Source: JAHECW01 sp964641415
GTDB lineage: Bacteria > Acidobacteriota > Thermoanaerobaculia > Thermoanaerobaculales > Sulfomarinibacteraceae
Reading direction: 5' to 3'
DNA length: 64,000 nt
Assembly: GCA_964641415.1 (NCBI GenBank)
Contig: CAZXMW010000014.1
Coordinates: forward strand, 8,399-72,398
Below are positions 8,637 to 16,217 of the stretch, piece by piece. A program made the position numbers and the translations under genes. Every line of letters begins with the position of its first letter. Positions within the stretch are counted from its first letter, which is position 1. The notes below the pieces were generated by a model. The model worked only from the letters and a program-made list of their open reading frames with translations, ran no database searches and was not told where the DNA came from.

Positions 8637-8782
8637 GGCTCAGCGATCCCCGGCGCCGACGGCGCCGCCGGACCGCGGCCGGTCGGCCGGACCAGTTCTG
8701 ACAGCGGCCTCGTCCCTCACCGGTGTCCTCCCTCGGGCGGGTTCGTCTCGACCATCGTAGCCGATGCCGGCGGCGGTGGCCG

Positions 8783-11134
8783 TCAGAAGGGAAAGACGAG
8801 GGGCAGCAGCGCGACGCTGACGCCGAGGACGATGAGCGACAGCGGCAGGCCGTGGATCAGGTAGTCGGTGAAGCGGTAGCCGCCGGGGCTCATGACCAGG
8901 ACGTTGGCCGGGTGCGACACCGGCGTCATGAAGCTGGCGGCGGCCGCGTAGGCGATCCCCATCACGAAGGGGTACGGCGAGACACCGAGACCGGCGGCGG
9001 TGGCGAGGGCGATCGGGGTCATGACGACCGCGTTGGCGGCGCTGGGGATGAACTGGTTGACGATCAGGGTCAGCGCCGTGATCCCGGCGAGAATCGCCGT
9101 CGGGCCCCACGGACCGACCGCCTCGACCACGGCGCCCGCAAGCAGGGCGGCGGCGCCGGTCTTGAGCATCGCCGCTCCCATGGGCAGCATGGTGGCGATG
9201 AGAAAAACCGCCCGCCACTCGATGGCCCGGTAGGCCTCGTCCATGGTCAAGCAGCCGGTCAGCACCATCAGCGCGGCGCCGGCAATGGCGGCGATGGAGA
9301 TCGGCAGCCAGCCCGCGACCACGGCGGCGACCACACCGGCCGTGATCAGAGCCGCGAGCGGCGCCTTGTGCAGCCTGGGCATCTCCTGGACGTCGGCGGT
9401 GAGGACGACCAGGTCCTGCTCCTTCGCCAGGAGCTTGAACTTCTCGCGCGGCCCGTAGCACAGCAGGGCGTCGCCGAACTGCAGGGGGTGATCGCCGAGC
9501 CCGGTGCGGTACGGGCGGTCGCCGCGCCAGACGGCCAGCACCGAGATCCCGAAGCGCTCGCGGAAGCGAAGCTGACGCAGGGTCTTTCCGGCCAGGGTCG
9601 TGGACGGGGACAGCATGACCTCGACCAGGACCATCGGGCCGTGCTCGAGCTCCCGCAGGTCGAAGCGGGTGTCCCGTTCGACGATCAGTCCCTGGAGGCC
9701 GCGCAGCACCTCGAGGTCGCCGACGCGCCCGCCGACGATCAGCAGGTCGCCGGCACCGAGCTCGAGGAGGGGCTCGGGCATGCGGCAGGTCTCGCCCTCG
9801 CGCATGACGCTCAGCACCGAGATCCCGAAGGCGCCGGCCAGGCGGGCATCCTTGAGAGTCCGTCCGACCAGGCTCGAGCCCTCCGGGATGCGCACGAAGC
9901 GCAGTCGCTCCTCGAGATGGTAACGGTCGGCCTCAGCCGCGCCGAGGCGACGGTATCCAGGCTCATCCCGCAGCCCCTCGAGGCGATCCGCCGTTCCCTG
10001 CACGAGCAGGCGGTCGCCGGGTTCGAACACGAACTCGTGCAGGTTGGTCCGGCGGACCTCCTCGCCACGCCGGACGGCCAGAACGTTCACCCCCAGCGTG
10101 TGCCGCGCGCCCATCTCGACCACCGTGCTGCCGCTGAAAACGGATTCCGGAGTGACGTCGAGCTCGGCGAGCCCGATCTGCTCGGAACTCAGGCGCGAGG
10201 CGGTGGGCAGATCCTCCTCGACGACCAGGCTCGGGCGGGAGCAGAGCTCGTCGATGACGTCGAGACGGCCGAGAACCAGGATCCGGTCGCCCGCCTCGAG
10301 CACAAGATCGCGCTCGGGGGGATGGCGGCGGCCGCTGGGTCGTTCGACGCTCAAGACGCTGAGACCGAGCGCCCGGCCGAAGCGGCTCTCGGCCAGGGTC
10401 TTGCCGATCAGCGGGCTGTCGTCCGGGATGACGACCGCGGCCAGTCGCTCCTCGAGCCCGTAGAGCTCGCGGAGCCTCGGCTGGTCGTCGCCGTTCTGGT
10501 CCGACAGCGCCTGTGGGGTATGTCGCTCCGGAAGCAGCCGACGACCGATGACGAGCATGTACGCGATGGCGGCCACCGTGATCACCAGGCCGATCGGGGT
10601 GAAGTCGAACAGCGCCAGGGGGCGCATGCCGGCGTCGCGCAGGAAGCCGCTGACCACCAGGTTCGACGAGGTGCCGATGAGGGTCAGCATGCCGCCGAGC
10701 AGGGCGCCGTAGGACATCGGCAGCAGCAGCCGGGAGGCCGCGGTCCGGGTGCGGCGGGCGATGTCCATGGTCACGGGCAGGAACATGGCGGCGACACCGA
10801 CGTTGTTCATGATCGCCGACAGCACCGAGGTGCTGCCCATGAGCACGGCGATCAGGCGCGCTTCGCCCTTGCCCGCCAGCCGCAGCACGTGGTTGCCGAG
10901 GGCCCTGGCGACGCCGGTTCGCGACAGCCCATCGGACAGGATGAACACCGCCCAGATGGTGACCACCGCAGGGTTTGAAAAGCCGGCGATGCCCTCCTCC
11001 GGGGTCACCAACCCGATCACGACCAGAGCCACCAGGACCAGCAGGCCGACCAGGTCGGCGCGCAAAATCTCGGTGACGAAGAGCACGATGGCGATGCCCA
11101 GGATCGCGAAGGTGAGGATCATGTCAGCTGTCAC
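8783..11134 (-). CDS. SLC13-family permease with four RCK_C (TrkA-C) domains
   Basis: 783 residues from GTG 11134, with GGGAGGG about 10 nt upstream; ATG 11122 is an alternative. An N-terminal half-transporter (residues about 5-180; SNPAVVTIWAVFILSDGLSRTG) and a C-terminal half (about 580-780; NQFIPSAANAVVMTPIAL, TPVSHPANVLVMSPGGY) enclose four TrkA-C modules. Each module carries a form of S.L.GKTL...R...GISVL.V.R (for example SSLVGRTLKDARLAGAFGIS). Such ArsB/NhaD-superfamily proteins carry anions or dicarboxylates with sodium, and RCK_C domains are regulatory ligand sensors. Four modules is at the large end of the family. Substrate not determinable. Confidence 0.85.
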   Translation of the reverse strand: MTADMILTFAILGIAIVLFVTEILRADLVGLLVLVALVVIGLVTPEEGIAGFSNPAVVTIWAVFILSDGLSRTGVARALGNHVLRLAGKGEARLIAVLMGSTSVLSAIMNNVGVAAMFLPVTMDIARRTRTAASRLLLPMSYGALLGGMLTLIGTSSNLVVSGFLRDAGMRPLALFDFTPIGLVITVAAIAYMLVIGRRLLPERHTPQALSDQNGDDQPRLRELYGLEERLAAVVIPDDSPLIGKTLAESRFGRALGLSVLSVERPSGRRHPPERDLVLEAGDRILVLGRLDVIDELCSRPSLVVEEDLPTASRLSSEQIGLAELDVTPESVFSGSTVVEMGARHTLGVNVLAVRRGEEVRRTNLHEFVFEPGDRLLVQGTADRLEGLRDEPGYRRLGAAEADRYHLEERLRFVRIPEGSSLVGRTLKDARLAGAFGISVLSVMREGETCRMPEPLLELGAGDLLIVGGRVGDLEVLRGLQGLIVERDTRFDLRELEHGPMVLVEVMLSPSTTLAGKTLRQLRFRERFGISVLAVWRGDRPYRTGLGDHPLQFGDALLCYGPREKFKLLAKEQDLVVLTADVQEMPRLHKAPLAALITAGVVAAVVAGWLPISIAAIAGAALMVLTGCLTMDEAYRAIEWRAVFLIATMLPMGAAMLKTGAAALLAGAVVEAVGPWGPTAILAGITALTLIVNQFIPSAANAVVMTPIALATAAGLGVSPYPFVMGIAYAAAASFMTPVSHPANVLVMSPGGYRFTDYLIHGLPLSLIVLGVSVALLPLVFPF

Positions 11135-11371
11135 GGCGCGTCCACCCTCCCGGTCCGACCGGCGCAGCGTTGCCCTGCGTCGGGCAACAGCCATCGACCG
11201 CAGCGCGACGCCGGGTCGCTCGCCGGCAACTTTTCGTTCACCCGACGAGCATACTGGAGGCGAGGCCGCTGGAGAACACCGGAACGGCGCCGGCAGCGAC
11301 CCCGGCACGGCATCCGCCACCCCCACCACCGACGGACACGACCGAACGGCCGCCCGAGGATTCCGCAGTGC
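11135..11371. other. Intergenic region between SLC13 gene and BMC operon
   Basis: This 237-bp stretch lies between the end of the BMC operon (minus strand, last stop at 11372) and the start of the SLC13 gene. It probably holds the SLC13 promoter, but no clear -35/-10 pair, palindrome or terminator was seen. Confidence 0.3.
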
Positions 11372-11644
11372 TCAGCTCGCGAGGTCAACCCGGTCCACGA
11401 CCCCGACGATCACGGTGCGGATGGGGGCGGAGGGGTCGCCCAGGACCTGACGGGCGCCGGTGCCCTCGTCGAGCACGAGCACGGTCTCGCCGGCGCCGGC
11501 GTTGACGACATCCATGGCTATGACCGAGCGGCCGGTCGGTTCGAGATCGAAATCGAGGAGGTCGACGAGCAGCAGCCGCCGGCCGGTGACGACGAAGTGG
11601 TGCACTGTCGAGACCACGGTGCCGACGACCCGTCCGATCATCAT
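11372..11644 (-). CDS. BMC-P (EutN/CcmL) microcompartment vertex protein
   Basis: 90 residues of the PF03319 family: MIGRVVGTVVSTVHH at the start, then LLLVDLLDFDLEP, VIAMDVVNAGAGETVLVLDEGTGARQ and RTVIVGVVDRVD. EutN/CcmL proteins form pentamers that cap the twelve vertices of a BMC shell. It is the last gene of the BMC operon and overlaps the preceding BMC-P gene by 4 bp (ATGA). It is one of three different BMC-P proteins in the operon, the same number as in Haliangium ochraceum. Confidence 0.93.
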   Translation of the reverse strand: MMIGRVVGTVVSTVHHFVVTGRRLLLVDLLDFDLEPTGRSVIAMDVVNAGAGETVLVLDEGTGARQVLGDPSAPIRTVIVGVVDRVDLAS

Positions 11645-11919
11645 GGCGAGGCCTCGTCGACCTCGTCGGCGATACCGACGACGGCGTGGTCGACCGGAAC
11701 GAAGGTGTCGGGCAGGGTCAGCGCCGCCTCCCGGCTCGCCACGTAGTAGACGAGCTCGTCGGGGCCCGCCGTGGCGACCGCGTCGGCGGCGACCACGGCC
11801 CCGCCGCGCGGCTCGAGGTCCCGGCCGAGGGGCTGGAGAATCAGCAGCCGGACCCCCTCGAGCCCCGGGGTGATGGTGGTCGCGACCACGGTTCCGATCA
11901 CTCGAGCCAGGTGCATCAC
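11641..11919 (-). CDS. BMC-P (EutN/CcmL) microcompartment vertex protein
   Basis: 92 residues, PF03319 family: MHLARVIGTVVATTITPGL, LLILQPLGRDLEP, VVAADAVATAGPDELVYYVASREA, HAVVGIADEVD. It forms pentameric shell vertices. ATG 11919 overlaps the TGA of the BMC-T gene upstream, and its own stop overlaps the next BMC-P start, so translation is coupled. Sequence differs clearly from the two other BMC-P proteins here, suggesting specialised pentamers rather than recent duplicates. Confidence 0.93.
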   Translation of the reverse strand: MMHLARVIGTVVATTITPGLEGVRLLILQPLGRDLEPRGGAVVAADAVATAGPDELVYYVASREAALTLPDTFVPVDHAVVGIADEVDEASP

Positions 11920-12518
11920 GCCTCCGCTGTTTCGAGGCGGCGCCAGAACTCCGGCTCGGCCTCGAGATTCGCCAGCATCTCGGGGTGGAACTGAGGAATC
12001 ACCACCTCGGCGATGAGCGCGTCCGGCGAGCCGAGCCCCGCCACCGCAACCTCGACCGCGGCTTCGACCTCGGCGAGCGGACCAGAGAAGGCACAGTAGC
12101 CCTTGCCGCCGAGCCGGTCCGCCAGCCGAATCTCGACCAGCTTGACATCGGCGCCCTTGAGCCCCCGGTCGGCGGCGGCCACGACGGCGGCCGCGGTTCG
12201 GGTTTCGACCAGACCGAGGGCCTCGCCCGAGGCCCGGTCGCGCCGGCCGCGGAGCCGCGCGACGATCTCGGGGTGGACCGCCGGCAGGAAGATCTCGTCG
12301 ACCAGCGCGGCCCGACCCGCGTCGAGCCCGGCGGCGTAGGCCTCGTCGACCGACGCGACGTCGCCCGCGACGAGCACGAGGTAATGCCCGGGGTGGATGG
12401 TCCCGGCGTAGGCGACGGCCACCGGCGCGCGCTTGACCATTGCGTCTCCGGTGGCCACACCGACCGCGATGGAGCCGAGCTCGAGCAGGGCCAGGGCGGG
12501 CTGGTCGGCAAGCGTCAC
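11916..12518 (-). CDS. BMC-T tandem-domain shell protein
   Basis: 200 residues from GTG 12518, which overlaps the TGA of the dehydrogenase gene (GTGA); the longer open frame is dehydrogenase shadow. Two BMC domains follow one another: ALALLELGSIAVGVATGDAM with KRAPVAVAYAGTIHPGHYLV (residues about 6-95), and EALGLVETRTAAAVVAAADR with KGYCAFSGPLAEVEAAVEVA (about 100-195). Such proteins form trimers that look like hexamers and tile shell facets. It resembles the single-layer BMC-T1 type described for H. ochraceum. Confidence 0.92.
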   Translation of the reverse strand: MTLADQPALALLELGSIAVGVATGDAMVKRAPVAVAYAGTIHPGHYLVLVAGDVASVDEAYAAGLDAGRAALVDEIFLPAVHPEIVARLRGRRDRASGEALGLVETRTAAAVVAAADRGLKGADVKLVEIRLADRLGGKGYCAFSGPLAEVEAAVEVAVAGLGSPDALIAEVVIPQFHPEMLANLEAEPEFWRRLETAEA

Positions 12519-13954
12519 ACGATCCTCAGACCGCCCGCGATGGCGAGCCGGCGCTCGCGCGACAGGCTCCGCGGCCGGGTCAGACCCTCTCCGGTCGGGC
12601 TCGCGATGGAAAACGAGGTGAAGCCCTCGCCGCCGTCGCCGAGCCCGGCCAGGGTGGCGGCGTTGGCGACGAAGATGCTGACATCGATGATCCGAGCCAT
12701 CCGCGTGATGGTGTCGACGTTGCGCGAGAAGATCGACGCGGTGTGGCCGCAACCGTGCTCGGCGCGGACCGCGAGCTCGATGGCCCGGTCGACGTCGGCG
12801 ACCCGGGCCACCGGCATCACCGGCATCATCTGCTCGGTCCAGATCAGGCTGTGGTCGACGGGGACGTCTGCCACCAGGAGCCGGATGTGGTCGGCATCGC
12901 GGACCCCGATCGCGGCCAGGATCTCGCCGGCGTTTTGACCGATCCACTTCGGGTTGATCCTGCCGGGCGTGCCGTCGTGGGCCGCCTCGGTGAAGATCAG
13001 CCGTTCGACCTTCCTCAGCTCGTGCTCGGCGAGCACGTACGCGTTGCTTGAACGCATGGCATCGAGCAGCCGGTCGGCCACCGAGGCGACGACGAAGACC
13101 TCCTTCTCGTCGGTGCAGATGAGGTTGTTGTCGAACGACGCGCCGCGGACGATCTCGCGGCCCGCGAGCTCGAGATCCGCGGTGTCGTCGACCACCACCG
13201 GCGGGTTGCCGGGGCCGGCGAGGATGGCGCGCTTCGAGGTCCTGCGCGCCTCCTCGACCACCCCGGGGCCGCCGGTGACGAGCAGGATCCGCACCCCGTC
13301 GTGGTGCATCAGCGTCTGGGCCGATTCGATGGTCGGCTCAGGAATGGTGGCGACCAGGCCGACCGGACCGCCCGCGTCGGCGATGGCCGCGTTGATCAGC
13401 CCGATGGCGTGGACCGACACCCGCTTGGCGTTGGGGTGGACGTTGAACACGAGGCCGTTTCCCGCCGAGATCCCCGCGATGGTGTTGTTGATGATGGTGG
13501 CGGTCGGGTTGGTGGTCGGCGTGATGGCGCCGATGACCCCGAAGGGCGCCGGCTCGGTCAGAGTCAGACCGCGGTCGCCGGTCCAGGTCTGGGGCTCGAG
13601 ATCCTCGGGTCCGGGGGTCTTCTCGATCACCAGGAGGTTCTTCTTGACCTTGTCCTCGGCCCGCCCGAGACCGGTCTCCTCGCGGGCCATTTCGGCGAGC
13701 TCGACGGCGTGCTCCCGCATGACCTGGCGGACCCGGTCGACGACCCGGTGGCGGGCGTCGAGGCCGCAGGCGCGGTAGACCTCGAAGGCGGCCTGCGCCG
13801 CCGCCACCGCCGCGTCCACCGTCGGGTGGATGCCGCCGCCGACCGTCTCCGGGGCGGGACCGGGCGCCGGCGCCCGGCGGGCCTCGAGGTCACCGACTGT
13901 TCGCCTCACCTTGGCGATGATGGCCTGGATCTCGTGGTCGTTGATGGTTTTCAT
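12515..13954 (-). CDS. CoA-acylating aldehyde dehydrogenase of a microcompartment (PduP/EutE type)
   Basis: 479 residues. The aldehyde dehydrogenase fold shows FGVIGAITPTTNPTATIINN, VTGGPGVVEEA, the catalytic Cys280 in NNLICTDEK, and HGCGHTASIFS, all typical of the PduP/EutE branch that makes acyl-CoA from aldehyde, CoA and NAD+. Residues 1-45 form a helix (IQAIIAKVRRTVGDLE) then a Pro/Ala linker before the fold, the layout of a BMC encapsulation peptide. With the aldolase upstream, acetaldehyde is the expected substrate and acetyl-CoA the product. A 115-bp gap with a palindrome separates it from the BMC-P gene upstream. Confidence 0.92.
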   Translation of the reverse strand: MKTINDHEIQAIIAKVRRTVGDLEARRAPAPGPAPETVGGGIHPTVDAAVAAAQAAFEVYRACGLDARHRVVDRVRQVMREHAVELAEMAREETGLGRAEDKVKKNLLVIEKTPGPEDLEPQTWTGDRGLTLTEPAPFGVIGAITPTTNPTATIINNTIAGISAGNGLVFNVHPNAKRVSVHAIGLINAAIADAGGPVGLVATIPEPTIESAQTLMHHDGVRILLVTGGPGVVEEARRTSKRAILAGPGNPPVVVDDTADLELAGREIVRGASFDNNLICTDEKEVFVVASVADRLLDAMRSSNAYVLAEHELRKVERLIFTEAAHDGTPGRINPKWIGQNAGEILAAIGVRDADHIRLLVADVPVDHSLIWTEQMMPVMPVARVADVDRAIELAVRAEHGCGHTASIFSRNVDTITRMARIIDVSIFVANAATLAGLGDGGEGFTSFSIASPTGEGLTRPRSLSRERRLAIAGGLRIV

Positions 13955-13980
13955 TCACCCGTTCCAGGTTTCGGCCGTGG

Positions 13981-14034
13981 GGGTGCCAGGCAGACAACGT
14001 TGCTCGCGGCGAACAACGTTGGAGCCAGGCACCC
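13981..14034. repeat. REP-like imperfect palindrome inside the BMC operon
   Basis: GGGTGCCAGGC (from 13981) and GCCAGGCACCC (to 14034) bracket two copies of the self-complementary CAACGTTG (13995-14002 and 14014-14021) with CTCGCGGCGAA between them. Transcribed, it folds as a stem with internal mismatches. GGTGCCAGG/CCTGGCACC ends resemble the palindromes associated with REP-type transposases. It lies in the only sizeable gap between BMC-P and the dehydrogenase gene. Confidence 0.6.
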
Positions 14035-14069
14035 GCACTGACGCCCACATCGCGCTTCCCACCGGAACG

Positions 14070-14384
14070 TCAGCTGGCCCATTGGCTGTCGGCGGGGGTC
14101 TTGCGATAGCGGACCTCGCCGCCGACCTCCCAGCTGTCGACGATGGCCATCACGACCGCGTCGCACGGCCGGTCTCGGGTCAGCTCGGTCTGGCGCGCCG
14201 ACGAGCCCGACGCCCAGAGCACGACGTCGCCCTCACCGGCCCCGACGCTGTCGACCGCCACCACGTGGCCGCCGGTGTCGTCGCCGTCGAGGTCGAGGGC
14301 CCGCACCAGCAGGAAGGTCTGACCGGTGAGGCCCTCGTCCTTGCGGCTCGCGACCAGCGTGCCGGCGACCCTCCCGAGGAGCAT
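14070..14384 (-). CDS. BMC-P (EutN/CcmL) microcompartment vertex protein
   Basis: 104 residues, PF03319 family: MLLGRVAGTLVASRKDEGL, FLLVRALDLDGDD, VVAVDSVGAGEGDVVLWASGSSARQ, DAVVMAIVDSW. A C-terminal extension of about 15 residues (VRYRKTPADSQWAS) is absent from the two other BMC-P proteins of the operon. Its start abuts the BMC-H stop (ATG shares base 14384), so it is translated with the major shell protein. It should form pentameric vertices. Confidence 0.92.
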   Translation of the reverse strand: MLLGRVAGTLVASRKDEGLTGQTFLLVRALDLDGDDTGGHVVAVDSVGAGEGDVVLWASGSSARQTELTRDRPCDAVVMAIVDSWEVGGEVRYRKTPADSQWAS

Positions 14385-14689
14385 CAGCCTTTCCGCTTGG
14401 TCGCCGCGGGCTCGCCACGGCCGAGAGGCAGCACCTGATCGATGTTGGTGTGGGGCCGGGCGATGACGTGGGTCGACACCACCTCGCCGACGTTCTGGGC
14501 GCCGCGCACGCCGGCCTCGATGGCGGCCTTGACCGCCGCGACGTCGCCGCGGACCACCGCGGTGACGTAGCCGCCGCCTGTCTTCTCGTACGAAACCAGC
14601 TCGACCTTGGCCGCCTTGACCATGGCGTCGGAGGCCTCGACCATGGCCGCGAACCCCCGCGTCTCGATCATCCCCAACGCTTCAGCCAT
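14384..14689 (-). CDS. BMC-H major hexameric shell protein
   Basis: 101 residues, a canonical single BMC domain: ALGMIETRGFAAMVEASDAM, KAAKVELVSYEKTGGGYVTA (the pore-region KTGGG), VRGDVAAVKAAIEAG, then a short tail. It resembles the well-studied BMC-H of H. ochraceum over nearly its whole length, as far as I can judge from memory. BMC-H hexamers make most of the shell facets. AAGGGAG precedes ATG 14689. A perfect 20-bp hairpin lies just upstream and may raise its output relative to the genes before it. Confidence 0.95.
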   Translation of the reverse strand: MAEALGMIETRGFAAMVEASDAMVKAAKVELVSYEKTGGGYVTAVVRGDVAAVKAAIEAGVRGAQNVGEVVSTHVIARPHTNIDQVLPLGRGEPAATKRKG

Positions 14690-14723
14690 AACAAACTCCC
14701 TTCAGACGTGTCCACGCTGCAGG

Positions 14724-14768
14724 CTCGATTTCCGGCGGTTTCGTGTGACGAAACCGCCGGAAATCGAG
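14724..14768 (-). promoter_or_regulatory. Perfect 20-bp stem-loop upstream of the BMC-H gene
   Basis: CTCGATTTCCGGCGGTTTCG (14724-14743) and its exact complement (14749-14768) are separated by 5 nt. It lies 7 bp past the stop of the BMC-T gene and 35 bp before the BMC-H start. No T-run follows on the minus strand, so it is a poor intrinsic terminator. It could block 3'-to-5' decay of the upstream message or serve as a processing site that protects the BMC-H message. Confidence 0.75.
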
Positions 14769-14775
14769 AAGTGAA

Positions 14776-15402
14776 TCAATCGCCTTCACGACCCGTGACC
14801 GATTCGATCGCGTCGACCGCGGCGCGCCAGCCGACGTCGATGTCCTTCTCCTCGCCGCCGAGGTAGACCCGGCCCATGGAGCCGAAGGCCCGAACCTCGA
14901 GAATGTTGACCTCGGCCGCCTTTTCGGCCTCGTTGGCGGCGAGCGCGGCGTAGGCCGCCGGTTCGACCTCCATGACATACATGGTCTGACCCGGGATGAT
15001 CATGTGGCCGTGCCGCATCCGGTTGATGAGCTGGACCTGGTGGTCGTCGAGGTGTCGGATGACCTGGCTCGACAGGATCTTCGGCTTGCGCCGCTCGTCC
15101 TCGGTGATCTCGAGCTCGGACAGCACCGCCGCTCCCGCCGCCCGGGTCTCCGCCTGGTCGTCGGAGTGGACCTCGAGCAGCCCATAGTAGCGCTCGACGA
15201 TCTGCATCCCGGGCCGCACCCTGGTCGACTTGAGCGCGATGTCGGTCAGCCGGTTGATCTCGATCCCGGGCGAGATCTCGACGTAGAGGCAGGCGTCGCC
15301 GGCGAGGGGCAGGAAGCCCTGGGCGGTGGTGCCGAGAAAGGCCGCGTACTGCGGCTGCAGGTTGTCGAGAAAGACATACGACCGAAGGTCAATACGAGTC
15401 AC
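14776..15402 (-). CDS. BMC-T tandem-domain shell protein, double-layer type
   Basis: 208 residues: SYVFLDNLQPQYAAFLGTTA, GFLPLAGDACLYVEISPGIE, RYYGLLEVHSDDQAETRAAG, then a second half with HGHMIIPGQTMYVMEVEPAA and ANEAEKAAEVNILEVRAFGS. This is the permuted tandem-BMC type which, in H. ochraceum (BMC-T2/T3) and CcmP, stacks two trimers into a chamber with gated pores. It would be the route for large substrates or cofactors. It overlaps the end of the aldolase gene by 14 bp. Confidence 0.9.
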   Translation of the reverse strand: MTRIDLRSYVFLDNLQPQYAAFLGTTAQGFLPLAGDACLYVEISPGIEINRLTDIALKSTRVRPGMQIVERYYGLLEVHSDDQAETRAAGAAVLSELEITEDERRKPKILSSQVIRHLDDHQVQLINRMRHGHMIIPGQTMYVMEVEPAAYAALAANEAEKAAEVNILEVRAFGSMGRVYLGGEEKDIDVGWRAAVDAIESVTGREGD

Positions 15403-16216
15403 CGGAACCTCCTTCGTCGCCGGACACGATACGGATCCCCGCCGACGCGCCGATGCGGTTGGCGCCGGCCGAGATCATGGCGCGGGCGTCGTCGGCGTTT
15501 CCGATCCCGCCGGCAGCCTTGACACCCATCTTCAAACCCACGGTCTCGCGCATGAGCGCGACGTCGAAGACCGTCGCACCGCCCGATCCGAAGCCGGTCG
15601 AGGTCTTGACGAAATCGGCGTGGGCGAGCTGGGCGAGCCGGCACGCCACGACCTTCTCCTCGTCGCTGAGGTAGCAGGCCTCGATGATGACCTTGTTGAC
15701 CGCCCCGACCTCGCGGCAGGCGTCCGAGACGCCGGCAATGTCGCGCCGGACGAGCTCGTTGTCGCCGGTCTTGAGCGCGCCGATGTTGATCACCATGTCG
15801 ATCTCGCGGGCGCCGTCGCGGATCGCGCGCCGGGCCTCCATGGCCTTGATCTCGGGGACATTGGCGCCGAGGGGGAACCCCACGACCGAGGCCACCTTGA
15901 CCTTCGAGTTTCGGAGGCGCTTCGCCGCTCTCGAGACCCACACCGGGTTGATACAGACCGCCGCGAAGCGGTACTGCACGGCCTCGTCGCACAGGGTGTC
16001 GATCCGTTCGGGCGGCACGTCCGCCTTGAGGACCGTGTGGTCGATGTACCGCGCGAGGCCATCCGGCACGTCGGCGCCGGCGCCGCTGTAGCCGAGCCGG
16101 GCGGTGCCGTTGGCGACCGCCTCCGACGCGTTGTCGAGACCGAGGTCGGCGCCGCCCACCGCGAGGACGGACAGCACCTGCCGCGTCACCTCTTCGATGA
16201 TCTGCGATCGTTCCAT
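15389..16216 (-). CDS. deoC: Deoxyribose-phosphate aldolase, microcompartment-associated
   Basis: 275 residues from ATG 16216. The DERA barrel begins near residue 53 (LARYIDHTVLKADVP). Schiff-base Lys204 lies in FVKTSTGFG and the second active-site Lys233 in VKAAGGI. It splits 2-deoxyribose 5-phosphate to acetaldehyde and glyceraldehyde 3-phosphate. About 50 residues precede the barrel: an amphipathic helix (SQIIEEVTRQVLSVLA) and a flexible linker, the form of an encapsulation tag. It starts 1 bp after the RpiB-like gene and overlaps the BMC-T gene, so it is co-translated with shell proteins. Confidence 0.95.
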   Translation of the reverse strand: MERSQIIEEVTRQVLSVLAVGGADLGLDNASEAVANGTARLGYSGAGADVPDGLARYIDHTVLKADVPPERIDTLCDEAVQYRFAAVCINPVWVSRAAKRLRNSKVKVASVVGFPLGANVPEIKAMEARRAIRDGAREIDMVINIGALKTGDNELVRRDIAGVSDACREVGAVNKVIIEACYLSDEEKVVACRLAQLAHADFVKTSTGFGSGGATVFDVALMRETVGLKMGVKAAGGIGNADDARAMISAGANRIGASAGIRIVSGDEGGSGDSY

Positions 16217-16217
16217 C

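Noticed and set aside
8723..10978. Long plus-strand ORF (751 codons) opposite the SLC13 gene
   Set aside because: Low-complexity Gly/Asp/His/Gln/Arg translation, no start signal, and the opposite strand encodes a clear transporter.
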